In this document: in pieces, positions 21,861-32,698 of the stretch | Position numbering within the stretch: the first letter of the stretch is position 1 | Layout of the letters: every line of letters starts with the position of its first letter | Origin: Saussurea involucrata | Lineage: Eukaryota > Streptophyta > Magnoliopsida > Asterales > Asteraceae | NCBI GenBank assembly: GCA_033807775.1 | Contig: CM066314.1 | Location: 153,625,429 to 153,689,428 of the forward strand | Reading direction: 5' to 3' | DNA: 64,000 nt | Made by a program: the position numbers and the translations under genes | Notes under the pieces: generated by a model | Database searches by the model: none | Told to the model about the DNA's origin: nothing | What the model saw: the letters and a program-made list of their open reading frames with translations, nothing else

Positions 21861-22063
21861 TATTAAAAGCTTTCAAATACAATTTCAATCTTGTTTGATC
21901 TACTTAAGCTTTCAAATACAATTTCAATCTTTTTTCGAGCTATTTAAGCTTTGAAATACAGTTTTCAATCTTTTTTCGAGCTATTTAAGCGTTCAAATAA
22001 AACATTCGATCTTTTTGTAGGTTATTTAAGCTTTCAAATACAATTTTAATCTTTCTTGAATCA
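21861..22063. repeat. 40-bp tandem repeat, about 5 copies
   Basis: Unit approximately AAGCTTTCAAATACAATTTC followed by AATCTTTTTTCGAGCTATTT. The copies differ by substitutions and 1-2 bp indels. Confidence 0.85.
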
Positions 22064-22070
22064 ACCTCGA

Positions 22071-22073
<3 letters not shown>

Positions 22074-22149
<76 letters not shown>
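22074..22149. repeat. (AT)n then (GA)n microsatellite
   Basis: About 50 bp of AT repeats run into about 28 bp of GA repeats. It directly abuts the foldback element that follows; the same TATATA-GAGAGA boundary recurs at 22497-22520. Confidence 0.95.
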
Positions 22150-22154
22150 TAATA

Positions 22155-22486
22155 AATTGTAACCGCTAAATGTGTATAACCCGTCGATTTCATAGGTTTT
22201 TTTGATGAATTTTTTTTATGAAATTGTTTATTTTGATGAAATTAGTTCACATCATTCATTTCTTGATGAATTTTTTTATGAAATTTGTAGTTTCATAGGT
22301 GAAAACGAAAATATATGAAAAGTTTCATAAAAATGAAAAAAACCTATGAAACTACAAATTTCATAAAAAAAATCATCAAGAAATGAATGATATGAAACAA
22401 TTTCATCAAAATAAACAGTTTCATAAAAAAAATTCATTAAAAAAACCTATGAAATCGACGGGTTACACACATTTAGCGGTTACAAT
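22155..22486. mobile_element. Foldback MITE, near-complete inverted repeat, (TA)n-associated
   Basis: ATTGTAACCGCTAAATGTGT...AACCCGTCGATTTCATAGG on the left is mirrored by CCTATGAAATCGACGGGTT...CATTTAGCGGTTACAAT on the right. The arms of about 160 bp meet near 22315 with almost no loop. ATGAAA/TTTCAT motifs dominate. There is no coding capacity. Confidence 0.85.
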
Positions 22487-22519
22487 TTAGTATGACTATA
22501 TATATATAGAGAGAGAGAG

Positions 22520-22659
22520 ACTCCTTCAAATGTAAACATTCTTTTTATGTAAACAATGAAACGAAGGGTATTTGGGTCTTTTTCTCCAAATTCATAATTT
22601 TAGAAATATCCATAATTTTAGCAACTAACAAACTTCCTTAATTCTCTCTATTATCTTCA

Positions 22660-22711
<52 letters not shown>

Positions 22712-23769
22712 GCGATCTAAACTCCGGCGACCTCCTCCTACTCCGGCTATCTCCAATCCGGCGACTTGCTCCCACTCCGGCGACCTCCCCCAAAATTCCG
22801 GCGAGTTTCATAATTTTTTTGAGTTTCATAACAATTTTTTCATAAGTTCGAGTTTGTAAGTTTCATAAACCGTTTTTTTCGAAATTTTCACATTTCATAG
22901 GATAAAAAACAATATGAAACTGGCGAGTTTCATAATTTTTTTCACGTTTCATAGGAGAAAAAACAATATGAAACCGACGAGTTTCATAAATTTTTCACGT
23001 TTCATAGGAGAAAAAACAATATGAAACCGGCGATTTTCATAATTTTTCACGTTTCATAGGAGACGTCTCCGGCGAAGGTTGTTGTGATGGTCACAACCGC
23101 GGTGGCAGTAATGGTGGGCGATGGTTGTGATGATAACGGATGGTGGTGGCGCACCCACGGTCGTGGTGACAATCTGTCGTGGTGAGCTGTGATGATCTCT
23201 CTCTGCTTTATATTCACCGGATAACTTCTTCCACATGAAACCATTGTGTAGAGATTGTTTTTGACTCTTCACCGGTGGTTTGGAATCATGGTGGCTGGAA
23301 TTTTGAAGCTCCCTCTATATAGATGGGTGGCCGGAATTTCAACTTCTCCGACGAAGGTGGTTGTGATGGTCACAGCCGCGGTGGCAGTAATGGTGGTGGG
23401 CGGTGGTTGTTTTTGACTCTTCACCGGTGGTTTGGAATCATGGTGTCCGAAATTTTGTGAGAGAGAGAGAGGGGGATGGTGGCCGGAATTTTGTGAGAGA
23501 GAGAGAGGGGGATGGTGGCCGGAATTTTGTGAGAGAGAGAGGGGGATGGTGGCCGGATTTTGTGAGAGAGAGAGAGACAGAGATTGATTCAAATCAATTA
23601 ATATATTCTAAAATTAATAGATTCCAAAATTAAATACCTAAAACACTATTCCCAAAATACCCTTTCCCTATTTTTTAAATTAAAAAATCCCTCAACCGTT
23701 GATCAAAAAAATGGATGGCTTAGATTGGTTACATTGTTTACATAAAAAAGAATGTTTACATTTGAAGCT

Positions 23770-23771
<2 letters not shown>
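22520..23771. mobile_element. Non-autonomous TIR element with internal tandem repeats, (TA)n-associated
   Basis: Left end CTCCTTCAAATGTAAACATT followed by CTTTTTATGTAAACAATG is the reverse complement of the right end at 23728-23771. The interior contains (CT)n at 22664-22709, CTCCGGCGACCTCC-type repeats, a ~54-bp tandem of GAGTTTCATAATTTTTTCACG at about 22921-23065, a duplicated block GGTTGTGATGGTCACA...GGTGGCAGTAATGG (about 23085 and 23358), and four ~38-bp GGTGGCCGGAATTTTGTGAG units at 23440-23580. No transposase. It is flanked by TATATA/GAGAGA on the left and (TA)n on the right. Confidence 0.75.

Positions 23772-23772
<1 letters not shown>

Positions 23773-23800
<28 letters not shown>
23773..23800. 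repeat. (TA)n microsatellite
   Basis: Pure TA repeat immediately right of the preceding element. Confidence 0.95.
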
Positions 23801-23803
<3 letters not shown>

Positions 23804-23881
23804 CTCGTTATAAATGAAAATGAATCTGAGGGAAGGGTTCAATAGAGAAATGTAAATATTTGGAGAAATAGAGAAGTCATC

Positions 23882-25265
23882 ATTAATTAAAATACACTAA
23901 GTTTGACTTTGACTTACCAAAATGCCACAAATCTCTTTCAGTTTGCAAAAATGCCACAAATTTCCGCGATGGGAGCCCGCGATCGCGGGCAGTGGCATTT
24001 TTGTAATAAATTTACCCCGCGATCACGGGGAGGAGCCCGCCGTGGTTCTAATTTGGTGAGTTTTGAATTCATATTTACACTTTCAACCCTTATACTTATT
24101 TACTTACTTTACTTTATACCTTTTACTTTCATAATTTTAATTTTACATTTAACACATATAATCGTTTATTAACTATAATACGTTACATTTTAATTTTAAC
24201 AAGCTACACCATTATAATCGTCTCTTCGATACGTTCGAAATGAGCCCAACATTGAATATTTTTGGATTTATATATTTTAATATATATCATATACACTACA
24301 TAAAAATATTTTTTAAATTTAAAATTCATTTTCTTATAGTAAAAAGCTTTAATTTATGGTACTCTTATAGTTAAAATACGTTTTATTTATTTTATTATCG
24401 ATGATCCAAGTGTAAGTATTAAAAATTGGCGGAGTGTGGTGGACAGGCATCGATCCTTTTGTGCATACTCTGTAACTGCAAATACTTCAGCTCCAAACAC
24501 ACATGAATCATCGTTCGCCAAATACCCATTTTCACAATTCTTAAATGAGTCCAGTGATACGAACTTGTCAAAACCCCATTTCATATTCTTCTCGTGAAAC
24601 CTTCTCCTATTGCCATTCACGATATCTATAAACACATTCAAATAATAATAATTTAAAACGATTTAATAAATTAGTTAATATATGATTATTATGTTAATGC
24701 GATAGGAGTGTAAAACAAAATTGAAAAAAAAGAGATGTACAATAAATTAAATAATTAACTATAAGGGTATGAATTTTAAATATAATTTTTTTATGTAGTG
24801 TGTATGATATATATTAAAATTTATAAATCCAAAAAAATTCAAGATTGAGCTCATTTCGAACGTATCGAAGAGACGATAATAATGGTGTAACTTGTTAAAA
24901 TTAAAACGTATTTTTTAACGTATTTTAGTTAATAAACGATTATATGTGTTAAATGTAAAATTAAATTATGAAAGTAAAAAGGTATAAAGTAAAGTTAGTA
25001 AATAAGTATAGGGGTTGAAAGTGTAACATTTCAATTCAAAATCATCAAAATTGGTCCACCACAGGACACTCCCCCGCGATCGCGGGAAAAAGTTTCTCAA
25101 AGTGTCAAAAATTGTCCCTGCAAGTTTCAAAAAGTGTCAAAAATGGTCCCTGTCCCACGATCACGGGCTCCCATCACGGAAAAAATGGCATTTTGGCAAA
25201 CTGAAAGAGATTTGTGGCATTTTGGTAAGTCAAAGTCAAACTTGAGGTATTTTAATTAATTTCCC
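23882..25265. mobile_element. MULE with ~480-bp terminal inverted repeats and captured MATH fragment
   Basis: The left arm (ATTAATTAAAATACACTAAG..., 23882 to about 24360) is the reverse complement of the right arm (about 24780-25265, ending ...GGTATTTTAATTAATTTCCC). Shared landmarks are the AAGTCAAAGTC block, the CCCGCGATCGCGGG palindromes, and AATCGTCTCTTCGATACGTT. Between the arms is a MATH-domain fragment on the minus strand. Long TIRs plus a captured gene fragment are the definition of a Pack-MULE. I could not identify a 9-bp target duplication; the outermost left bases look degraded. Confidence 0.75.
24447..24641 (-). pseudogene. MATH/TRAF-domain gene fragment, copy 2
   Basis: The minus strand reads RRRFHEKNMKWGFDKFVSLDSFKN...NDDSCVFGAEVFAVTEY, the same truncated MATH domain as at 7427-7627 with a few substitutions. 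It lies in the middle of a TIR element and has no start codon context or complete domain. Similarity to copy 1 begins at TACTCTGTAACTGC (24464 here, 7453 there). Confidence 0.7.
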
Positions 25266-25849
25266 TTAAATAATCCATGGTCAGGAAATCAAGGTCCAAA
25301 TGGAATACACCGGATAAATTCGCGTGCACAGTAATTAAAATAGGACGATTAGGGGTATTTTTGTAATATGCACATCTAAATCAAAATAGGCAGCAATTGA
25401 ATCATAACACTACACAATACTACTCATTACGCTATTTTATCAAAAACCGTACCCTCCAAAACCCTCATTCATCACCAAAAACATCAAAAATCCATCTCTG
25501 ATTCATCGTAAATCTGTAACAAATGGCAAAAACTCGAAAGCATTCTACAAATCCTGAAGATGAACAAGCAAAAAATCAGAGGAACGACGAAAATCCGAAT
25601 ACAGAAGATGAAACGTTGATTACGCTTGTTAGAGACAGTATTTTATACATATTTATTATAAATGTTTGAATGTTCATCGTTATATACAATGAATCTATGT
25701 TTAAAAACACGATGAAACAATTTATAAAAAAATTAGGGTTTAAACGAAATTCATAAATGATGTTTTGTTTTTTCATTACAGCGAAGAACAAGACAGAACT
25801 GCCGAAAATAAGAATAAAACGAGCCAAAAAACCAAAAACAACAGCAGGT

Positions 25850-26470
25850 ATATTCGTTCATAAATGAATGAATCATATTTTTTGAATACAGGGTTTTGAT
25901 ATGAAAACATTCATATATGAATGTTGAATAATAAATAGTTCATATATGAATGTGTTTGATGTTTGTTAGTTTATTATAAGATTTTACTCTAGATCTAGGG
26001 TTTAGATATAAAAAACATTCATATATGAATTTTTAATATTAGATTGTTCATATATGAATATTTTTCAATAGATCTAGGGTTTGAATATTGGAAAGTTCAT
26101 ATATGAATATGAAATATTTCTTCGTTTTTTAATATACTTTTAAATCGATCTAGGGTTTTTGAATATTATTGCAAAGTTCATATATGAATGTTAACGATAC
26201 TCGAAAGTTCATATATGAACATTCAGATTTGAACTTTCAAATATTCGAAAATTCAAATATGAGAGTTCATATATGAATGTTCATATATGAATGTTCATAT
26301 ATGAACGTTCGAAAATCTGAAAATTCGTATATGAAAGTTCATATATGAATGTTAATATATTTCGAAACTTCATATATGAACATTCCTATTTGAACTTTAG
26401 AATATATGAACGTTCATATATGAATGTTCATATATGAATGTTGAATATTCCAAATTTCATATATGAATGT
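25850..26470. repeat. TTCATATATGAA palindrome cluster, intron of Ulp1-B
   Basis: About 15 perfect copies of the 12-bp palindrome, for example near 25910, 26266, 26280 and 26294, several in 14-bp head-to-tail spacing (TTCATATATGAATG). Many one-mismatch copies also occur. Confidence 0.9.
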
Positions 26471-27839
26471 TTTGAATGCTTTTTTATTGATTTGTTGTTT
26501 ATAGAAAATGAAGACCAACCAACAACAATTGCAACTGTGGAAAAGACAACTGAACAGAAACAACCAGAGGAAGGTAAAAATATATACCTTATAATTTAGA
26601 ATTTTCATATATTCATTACATATAAAAACATATGTAATCCAGGAATGAATATGACAAAGACAAAGATAAGGCTAATGAAGAAGCAACAAGAGCCATCAAA
26701 AGATATAGTTTTACGTATGTAATCTATAATAAATAATGATAACAATTTATATTATCATGATGATTCATTAATTATATTGTCAAATGTCTATAAATAGTTG
26801 CGGGAACTGGCTCCAAAAGAGAAAAAAGAAAAACAAAATTGACAAATCTAATTGATTCAGACGACGATTTTGAAAGCCCTGTTCACAAGATAACCAAGAG
26901 AAGAAAGAAAGGAAAAGATGAGGAAAAACATTTCCCGGTCATAAAAGTTAGAACATCCCCAAAGCCATTATATGAAGCACTTCAAGCTTTAAATAAAGAA
27001 CAGAGAGACTGCATTAAGAGCATGGGATTTGGAGATCTCTTGGAGATGAAAATGGATGGAATCCCTTCTAAGCTAGGATTCTTTGTTGTCGACTCCTTAG
27101 ACTGTGAATCAATGGAGTTGGTTATTGGAGAACACAGGTTGCCAATAATCGAAGAATCAATCCATGCTATGCTTGGTGTTCCTATAGAAGGAAAGAACTT
27201 ATTTGAAGAAAAGTTTGTTGCAGATGACAATGAAATATTGGTGAACTGGAGATCACAATTTTCAAACAAAATAATCCGACCAACGGATGTCAAGCAAAAG
27301 ATCATTGACAGCAAAGAAACAGATTTCAACTTCAAATTGAACTTTATTACTCTTTTCTGCAATACAATGGGCGAAGGACTGAAGAGTGGGACACTCAATA
27401 TGTCTGTCATAAATTACATATAACAAGAGACAGATGTATCAAAGATCAACTGGTGTTCATACATTATTGAATGTTTGAAAAGCAGCAAAAAGAGTTGGAT
27501 GAGAGACTCTGACATGAGTTTCTATGTTGGATCTATCACATACTTGCTCGTAAGTATACTATAACATTCATAAATTTAAAATATATCTTACAACAATGTA
27601 TTAATTGATTGTTATTTGCAGCTATTGTATGTTGATAACTTTGAATGTGAGGGTGTGTCTGTTCAACGAAATAGACCATTGATCAAGATGTGGATTGCAG
27701 AGAGATTGAGAAGAAGAGAGGGGTATGAAATTGATCAACGTGGATTTGGTAAAGGAAAGCTGGTTATTGAAGAAGAGATTACTGAGGAAGAAAAACAAAT
27801 TGTAAGTATACTATAACATTAATGAATCCTTAATATTCA

Positions 27840-28290
27840 TATTTAAATTCAAATATGAATTATAAAGTATTCATATATGAATTCATGTATGAATTCATAT
27901 ATGAATTCATGTATGAATTCATATATGAATTCATATATTATAAACTATACATATGAATTCATATAAGAATTATTATATATGAATTTGTATATTAATTCTT
28001 ATACATCAATTATTATTTATGAATTCATATATGATTTTTCATATATGAATTCACATATGAAAGTTCATATATGAATTCTTATATATGAAACTTCATAAAT
28101 GAAAGTTTCTTATATGAGCTTTGATATATAAAGATTCATATATGAATTTATATATAAAAATTCATATATGAAAGTTTATATGTGAATTCCTATATATGAA
28201 TATTGTATACTTCATATATTAGTTTTTATATATGAATTCATATTTGAATCTTATATACTTCATATATGAATCCTTAATACTTTATATATA
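27840..28290. repeat. TTCATATATGAA palindrome cluster, second intron of Ulp1-B
   Basis: About eight perfect copies plus many variants (ATTCATGTATGAATTC, TTCATATAAGAATT) fill the intron between the exons ending at 27801 and starting at 28317. GAATTC junctions create further palindromes here. Confidence 0.9.
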
Positions 28291-29169
28291 ACTCTTAATT
28301 TTTATGCAAATTGTAGACTTTAGAGACTATGATAAGTGATAAGATGAATTGCTTGATATATGACTCAATGATCCTAAATCATGCATTTGAGGATGCTTTT
28401 ATCAGATACTCTGGTAATGATATAATTAAAAAATAAAAAACAGAGTTTGATGTGTTGATGAACAGAGGAGAAAAGAAGAATAATTTGGAAAGTGAGATAT
28501 TGGTTGGAGTTGAAGAAGAAGATTTCCTGGTTAAAGAGAATCTAAACCTAGTTACGGGTATAAATGATGAAACGTTCATGACACCTGTTACACAAAAAAC
28601 CAGGATGATAATGGATTCAGAGGAATTTTGGGAAGACCCAACAACTCATGGTGAAGTTGAAGTTGTGATGAAAAGTTATGAAGCATCAAAAGAAGAGAAG
28701 GAGAAGGACAAAGGGAAGGAGAAAGAGAAAGAGAAGGAGAAAGAGGAAAAAGAGAATAAGAAGAAAAAGAATGATGAAAAGGCGAAAGAGATAGAGGAGA
28801 CTGAGATGGAGAGACATGAGAAGGAGAGTGCAACTGATATGCAACATGAAGTTACAACAGAAAACACTTCGGATGTTGTGAAAAAAATTACAGCTTCATA
28901 TGTGAATGATGGACCTAATTACAGTTTGGGGTTCTCATCACAAGAGAAAGAAGAGAAGACTGAGAAAGAAAAGGCTGAGAATAAAAAGAATGAGGAAGAA
29001 AAGGGTAAGAAAAAAAATGAGAGATGAGGAAACAAAGGCAAAGAAAGAAGTAAGAGAAGAGGAAGAAAAGACAAATGAAGAAAAGACAGAGGATGAAATG
29101 ATAGAAGACGAAGAAAAGGCAGAGGAAGAAAAAAAGAAGGAAGGTAAGAGAGAAATTAAACTGCCAGAA

Positions 29170-29646
29170 TGTAACACCCTAAAAATTTAAACAATAACTA
29201 TAGGGGATTTTCGGAAAATGGGTAAATTTAAACTTCAAAGTATAAGCCAACTAAACCCCTTAAATGCAATGGGGTAGTTCGGACAATGCTTAAACATAGG
29301 AGTTTTGAGACATAATACATAATACATAACAACCTAATAATCTAGAATTATAGCAAACTAGATTAATCCGGGTGTCACTATATCTCCAAAAAGTCTCTCT
29401 TCTCGATCCCAAAAGCCCGACCTTCCCAAGTTCCTAAGCATGGTCGGCAACACGACGGTCTAGACGCCGCTAGGTGGAACCTGTAATCCACAAACATGCA
29501 ACATCAAGTGTTAGACAAAAGTCTAGTGAGATTTCGTGAAATGCACATTTATATGATTGTGACAATTACACATAAAGTAATGTTACCGACTCCGTGTGAT
29601 CTCAAATTACCACAAATCAACTCGTTAAGCGTTCCCAGCTGAACAT
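29170..29646 (-). repeat. E5 left LTR, first segment
   Basis: Starts TGTAACACCCTAAAAATTTAAAC directly after TSD CAGAA and ends at AACAT, the insertion site of E2. It resumes at about 52820. No coding content. Confidence 0.75.
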
Positions 29647-30664
29647 TGTAACGTCCCAAAAACATAGCATGCATTCAGCCAGAAATGAACATTCAAATTA
29701 CATCATTGAACTTGACCGTAAACATTCGTTCTTCTACATTAAACCAAATTCATAGCGGAAGTCTAATATCCACAGCCGAGCTCTAACTATAGTCAATCAT
29801 CAAACTATTGAAGTCGCTCTAAACTCCAAGTCCTCAATGCCTCCTTTTAGTTCTTGCTAGAAGAACCCATAGAACACTTACCTGAAAATGGTTTAGTTTT
29901 TGAAAAGCGAGGGTTAGACCAAAAGGTCTAGTGAATTCCCTCCGTAAAACAACTTGTATAAACCTCATGAAAACATTTTGTAAACATGCATCATAAATCA
30001 TCACATATGGTACTGCACTGTGTATTGGATCATATAAAAATTTCGCGATCGGGGCCCAAGCAGACTCCCCTTTCGCCCTTTCCGGAGCCTACGCAGACTC
30101 CCCTTCCCGGAACCTACGCAGACTCCCCTCTATCCGGATAGGAGGAAATGGATTCCAACCCACCGGTCTGTCATACATATCCAAGGGACCGATAGATCCC
30201 GATGATCTCTCTCTGATCCCACAGTGCAGACCGACATCACATAACATGCACATACATTTCATAAAAGCATGTAAATTCATAATCTTTATAAATCATGTCT
30301 TTCATTTCGTCATGTCAAACACTTCTTAAGTAAACCGAGTACGTACGTGAGAAATATGTAAATCAGTTCGTAAACAAATCATGCTCGATAAGAACCATAA
30401 TCAGTTAAGATAAAGTACGTCATGAAAAAGGGGTTGAGAGAACTCACCTGATAGCAATTCTCTTCCTAACCTCTTGTCTCGTTCCGCTCGTACACCTAAT
30501 AATTAATTTATAAATTAATTAGATGTAACTCAATTTCGATTCCTAAATTTCTCCTCTTAACTGAACCAATTAATACTCTCGAGTCATTAAATAAGTATTA
30601 GGTCCTTGTCATCACCGGATCTTAGAATAAGCTAAGCCCCATTTACTAGTTCTCAATTAATACT

Positions 30665-31200
30665 TTAGGTGTTGTTAACTAAGCCCAAGAGAAGAATAGT
30701 TCTCGGCCCAGAAACTCGGCCCAACCGTCTACGCGGCCCAACACACTCTTCGGCCCAATAGGCTACGTGGCCCAGCACATGATTTTGGCCCAAAGGCATC
30801 TCGGTCCAACACTTGAGCTTCGGCACCAGATTGCGGGAATTCAATTCCCAGAAATGCTCACTACGGGACTCCAAGTCCTAGTATATTGATTTGGCAGGCT
30901 ACGGGACTTCCTATCCCGGTATCTACTTCGAGTCTCGGTACCCAACCTAATCCCGGTGTTCGGCCAAGTCTCGGTATAACGTTCGATTCCCGGTATTTAG
31001 TTTGAGCCTAGTTACGAACCTCCTAGTCCCGGTAGTACAGTTCCAGGTGTCCCACTTGGGTACCGGTATTGCACCACCCGGTATCATCCACTTGGGTACC
31101 GGTATTTGGCGATTACGGCCAAGCTTAGCAATACGCCAAACTAATCGGTTTAAACGCGAATCGATTTCTCTAACAATCCTTTACCAAAATTTGCAGGTAG
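30665..31200. repeat. GC-rich inverted-motif cluster in the E2 LTR
   Basis: Repeated CCCGGTAT motifs occur with small inverted repeats such as GGGACTCCAAGTCCC and GGGAATTCAATTCCC (best preserved in the right LTR at about 52035-52310), plus GGGTACCGGTATT twice. This contrasts sharply with the AT-rich rest of the LTR. Confidence 0.75.
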
Positions 31201-31220
31201 TAAGCCAATCTTATACTTTA

Positions 31221-32437
31221 TGTAATAACCAGGTAATTTATCTAAGTTAAATTTGGAATTTTATAAGTCATTATGTTGGTGTTTTATGAAATTAGAAGTT
31301 AAGGGGTAAGTTTTAATTTTATAATAAAGGTTTAGGGTTATGTTTTGCCAACTAGGGTAAGCTTGAGGTGTTATTGGTCTTTTTGCCCAAACCTTCCCTC
31401 CACCGCCACATTTCTGTTGAGACACCAGGAGGTGTCAATCTTAGGCTTAATTAGAAAAAAAAATCAAATAAATATCTAAAACCTATGTGTGTGTGTGTGT
31501 GTTTATCGATTGAGAGAAAAGAGAAAAGAGAAAGAGAGAGATCGAGAGAATTGAAGAAGAAGAAGGAATTGCTGCTGTGATTTTGTACCAACTGAAGTAA
31601 TCAAGGTAAACAATCCATACCTTTTTGTGTTTTAGATTCCTCAAAGTGTTCTTGAAAGGTTGCTAGTTAAGTGTTCAAATGGGTTTTGTTAAAAATAGAT
31701 GTTTTGAGCAATTTGAGCTTATGGTTAGGTTGTGTTAATGGTCTTAAACATTTCTGCATCTTTGTAGCAACATGCATAGATTAAAAGTATAAATTCTGGA
31801 TTTTAGGATGAAACAGTGAACTGTGACATTCATCGAAGTCGCAATAGAGGACTGCAACATTCCACGAAGTCGCAATGGTCGATTGCGATTTGGGCTTGAA
31901 GTCGCAATGGTCGTTTGCGACTTGGATTGAAATCGCAGTAGTTGATTGCGATTTGGTTTGGAATCGCAGTAGTTGGTTGCGATTCGGGTTTGAAATCGCA
32001 ATAGTGGGTTGCGATTCCAGGGTGGAATCGCAATAATGGGTTGCGACTCCAGAGTGGAATCGCAGTTAGGGGTTGCGACTCCAGGGTGGAATCGCAATAG
32101 GAGACTGCGACTTAGGTACTGTTCATTGCGATTTCATGTTATCTTGGGTTGCGACTTGGGTACTGTTCATTGCGATTTGATTTGAGAATTTTGTAAGTTT
32201 AAGTGTTAAAAGAGATATTTGGTATTTTATCTGATTTCAGATTCTGTGAAGGAGCGACATACGTGAATTATTCTTGAAAGAGTTTTGTGATAAACGCACG
32301 AGGTGAGTTTTACTTTAAAGAGTATATTTTTACTGGAATGCATTATGTGATAAACGAATGTGTAATGTGAATGATTTTGTTGAAACCCTGTTATGAATTA
32401 TATGTTATATGTATGTTTTGTTTTGCGGGATGTTACA
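31221..32437 (+). repeat. E3 5' LTR
   Basis: Contains a (GT)n at about 31484-31501, a purine-rich GAGAGAAAAGAG block, an array with TCGCAA/TTGCGA cores at about 31833-32165, acceptor-like TCTGATTTCAG at 32240, and donor-like sites AAG|GTAAAC at 31605/31606 and GAG|GTGAGT at 32302/32303. Confidence 0.95.
31833..32165. repeat. LTR minisatellite with inverted TCGCAA / TTGCGA cores (E3)
   Basis: About nine units of 31-37 bp, e.g. GAATCGCAATAGTGG followed by GTTGCGATTCCAGG. Each has TCGCAA and TTGCGA about 10 bp apart. The same array is present in the 3' LTR at about 37920-38252. Confidence 0.9.
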
Positions 32438-32439
32438 GA

Positions 32440-32452
32440 TGGTATCAGAGCC
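32440..32452 (+). other. E3 primer-binding site
   Basis: TGGTATCAGAGCC two bases after the LTR end; complementary to initiator tRNA-Met. Confidence 0.93.
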
Positions 32453-32572
32453 CTAGTTTAAGGGATTTAGGTATTAGTACCTGTACCTAGACTTAAACTG
32501 CATGTGAAGTAGGATGTCCTTATTAATGTAGAACCTGGGGATTCTAAGTATAAGAGGTACAAGGAACATCAT

Positions 32573-32619
32573 GTAAGGTAATTTCAAATTACACCAGGCC
32601 AGTGTAATTATGATCTTAC
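32573..32619 (+). promoter_or_regulatory. E3 leader stem-loop with GGCC loop
   Basis: AATTACAC, loop CAGGCCA, GTGTAATT, with an outer GTAAG...CTTAC pair. It lies about 130 nt after the primer-binding site and 80 nt before gag. The position matches the E1, E2 and E4 hairpins. Confidence 0.6.
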
Positions 32620-32698
32620 AGGTACATGTTTGAACTGGAATATCTTGTTATATGGGGTATGTGCTTATGTGTATATTAACCTTGTTTAAATCCACAGA

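Larger units (their letters stand above)
25523..29169 (+). pseudogene. Ulp1-B, 5' part: DUF1985-type gene split by the retrotransposon nest
   Basis: Likely exons: 25523 to about 25627 (ATGGCAAAAACTCG), 25782-25846, 26505-26573, 26643-26714, 26798-27549, 27622-27801, and 28317-29169. The 26798-27549 exon encodes the DUF1985-like core (GEHRLPIIEESIHAMLGVPIEG and, after a TAA, VSKINWCSYIIECLKSSKKSWM); the next encodes DNFECEGVSVQRNRPLIKMWIAERLRRREGYEI. The last is a charged Lys/Glu-rich linker (KEKEKEKEKEEKE). Lesions: TAA at 27421-27423, TAA at 28434-28436, and a one-base shift in an A8 run at about 29011-29018. Reading across the insertion, KREIKLPE (29146-29169) joins SMRSPYVNR (from 59660) in frame, so the insertion hit an exon. 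The introns are packed with TTCATATATGAA. Confidence 0.75.
32303..32697 (+). promoter_or_regulatory. Candidate 5'-leader intron of E3 (donor in LTR, acceptor before gag)
   Basis: Donor ACGAG|GTGAGTTT at 32302/32303 lies in the 5' LTR. Acceptor TTGTTTAAATCCACAG| lies at 32697, one base before the gag ATG at 32699. Removal would delete the LTR end, primer-binding site and stem-loop. E1 and E4 have the same arrangement. This is inference from sequence; no transcript evidence is available here. Confidence 0.35.

Noticed and set aside
28588..29177. Minus-strand Ser/Phe/Leu-rich open frames
   Set aside because: Antisense of the Lys/Glu-rich exon of Ulp1-B.
31744..32097. Minus-strand frame rich in CDF/AIPP repeats in the E3 LTR (also 37916-38183)
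   Set aside because: A by-product of the TCGCAA/TTGCGA LTR minisatellite.
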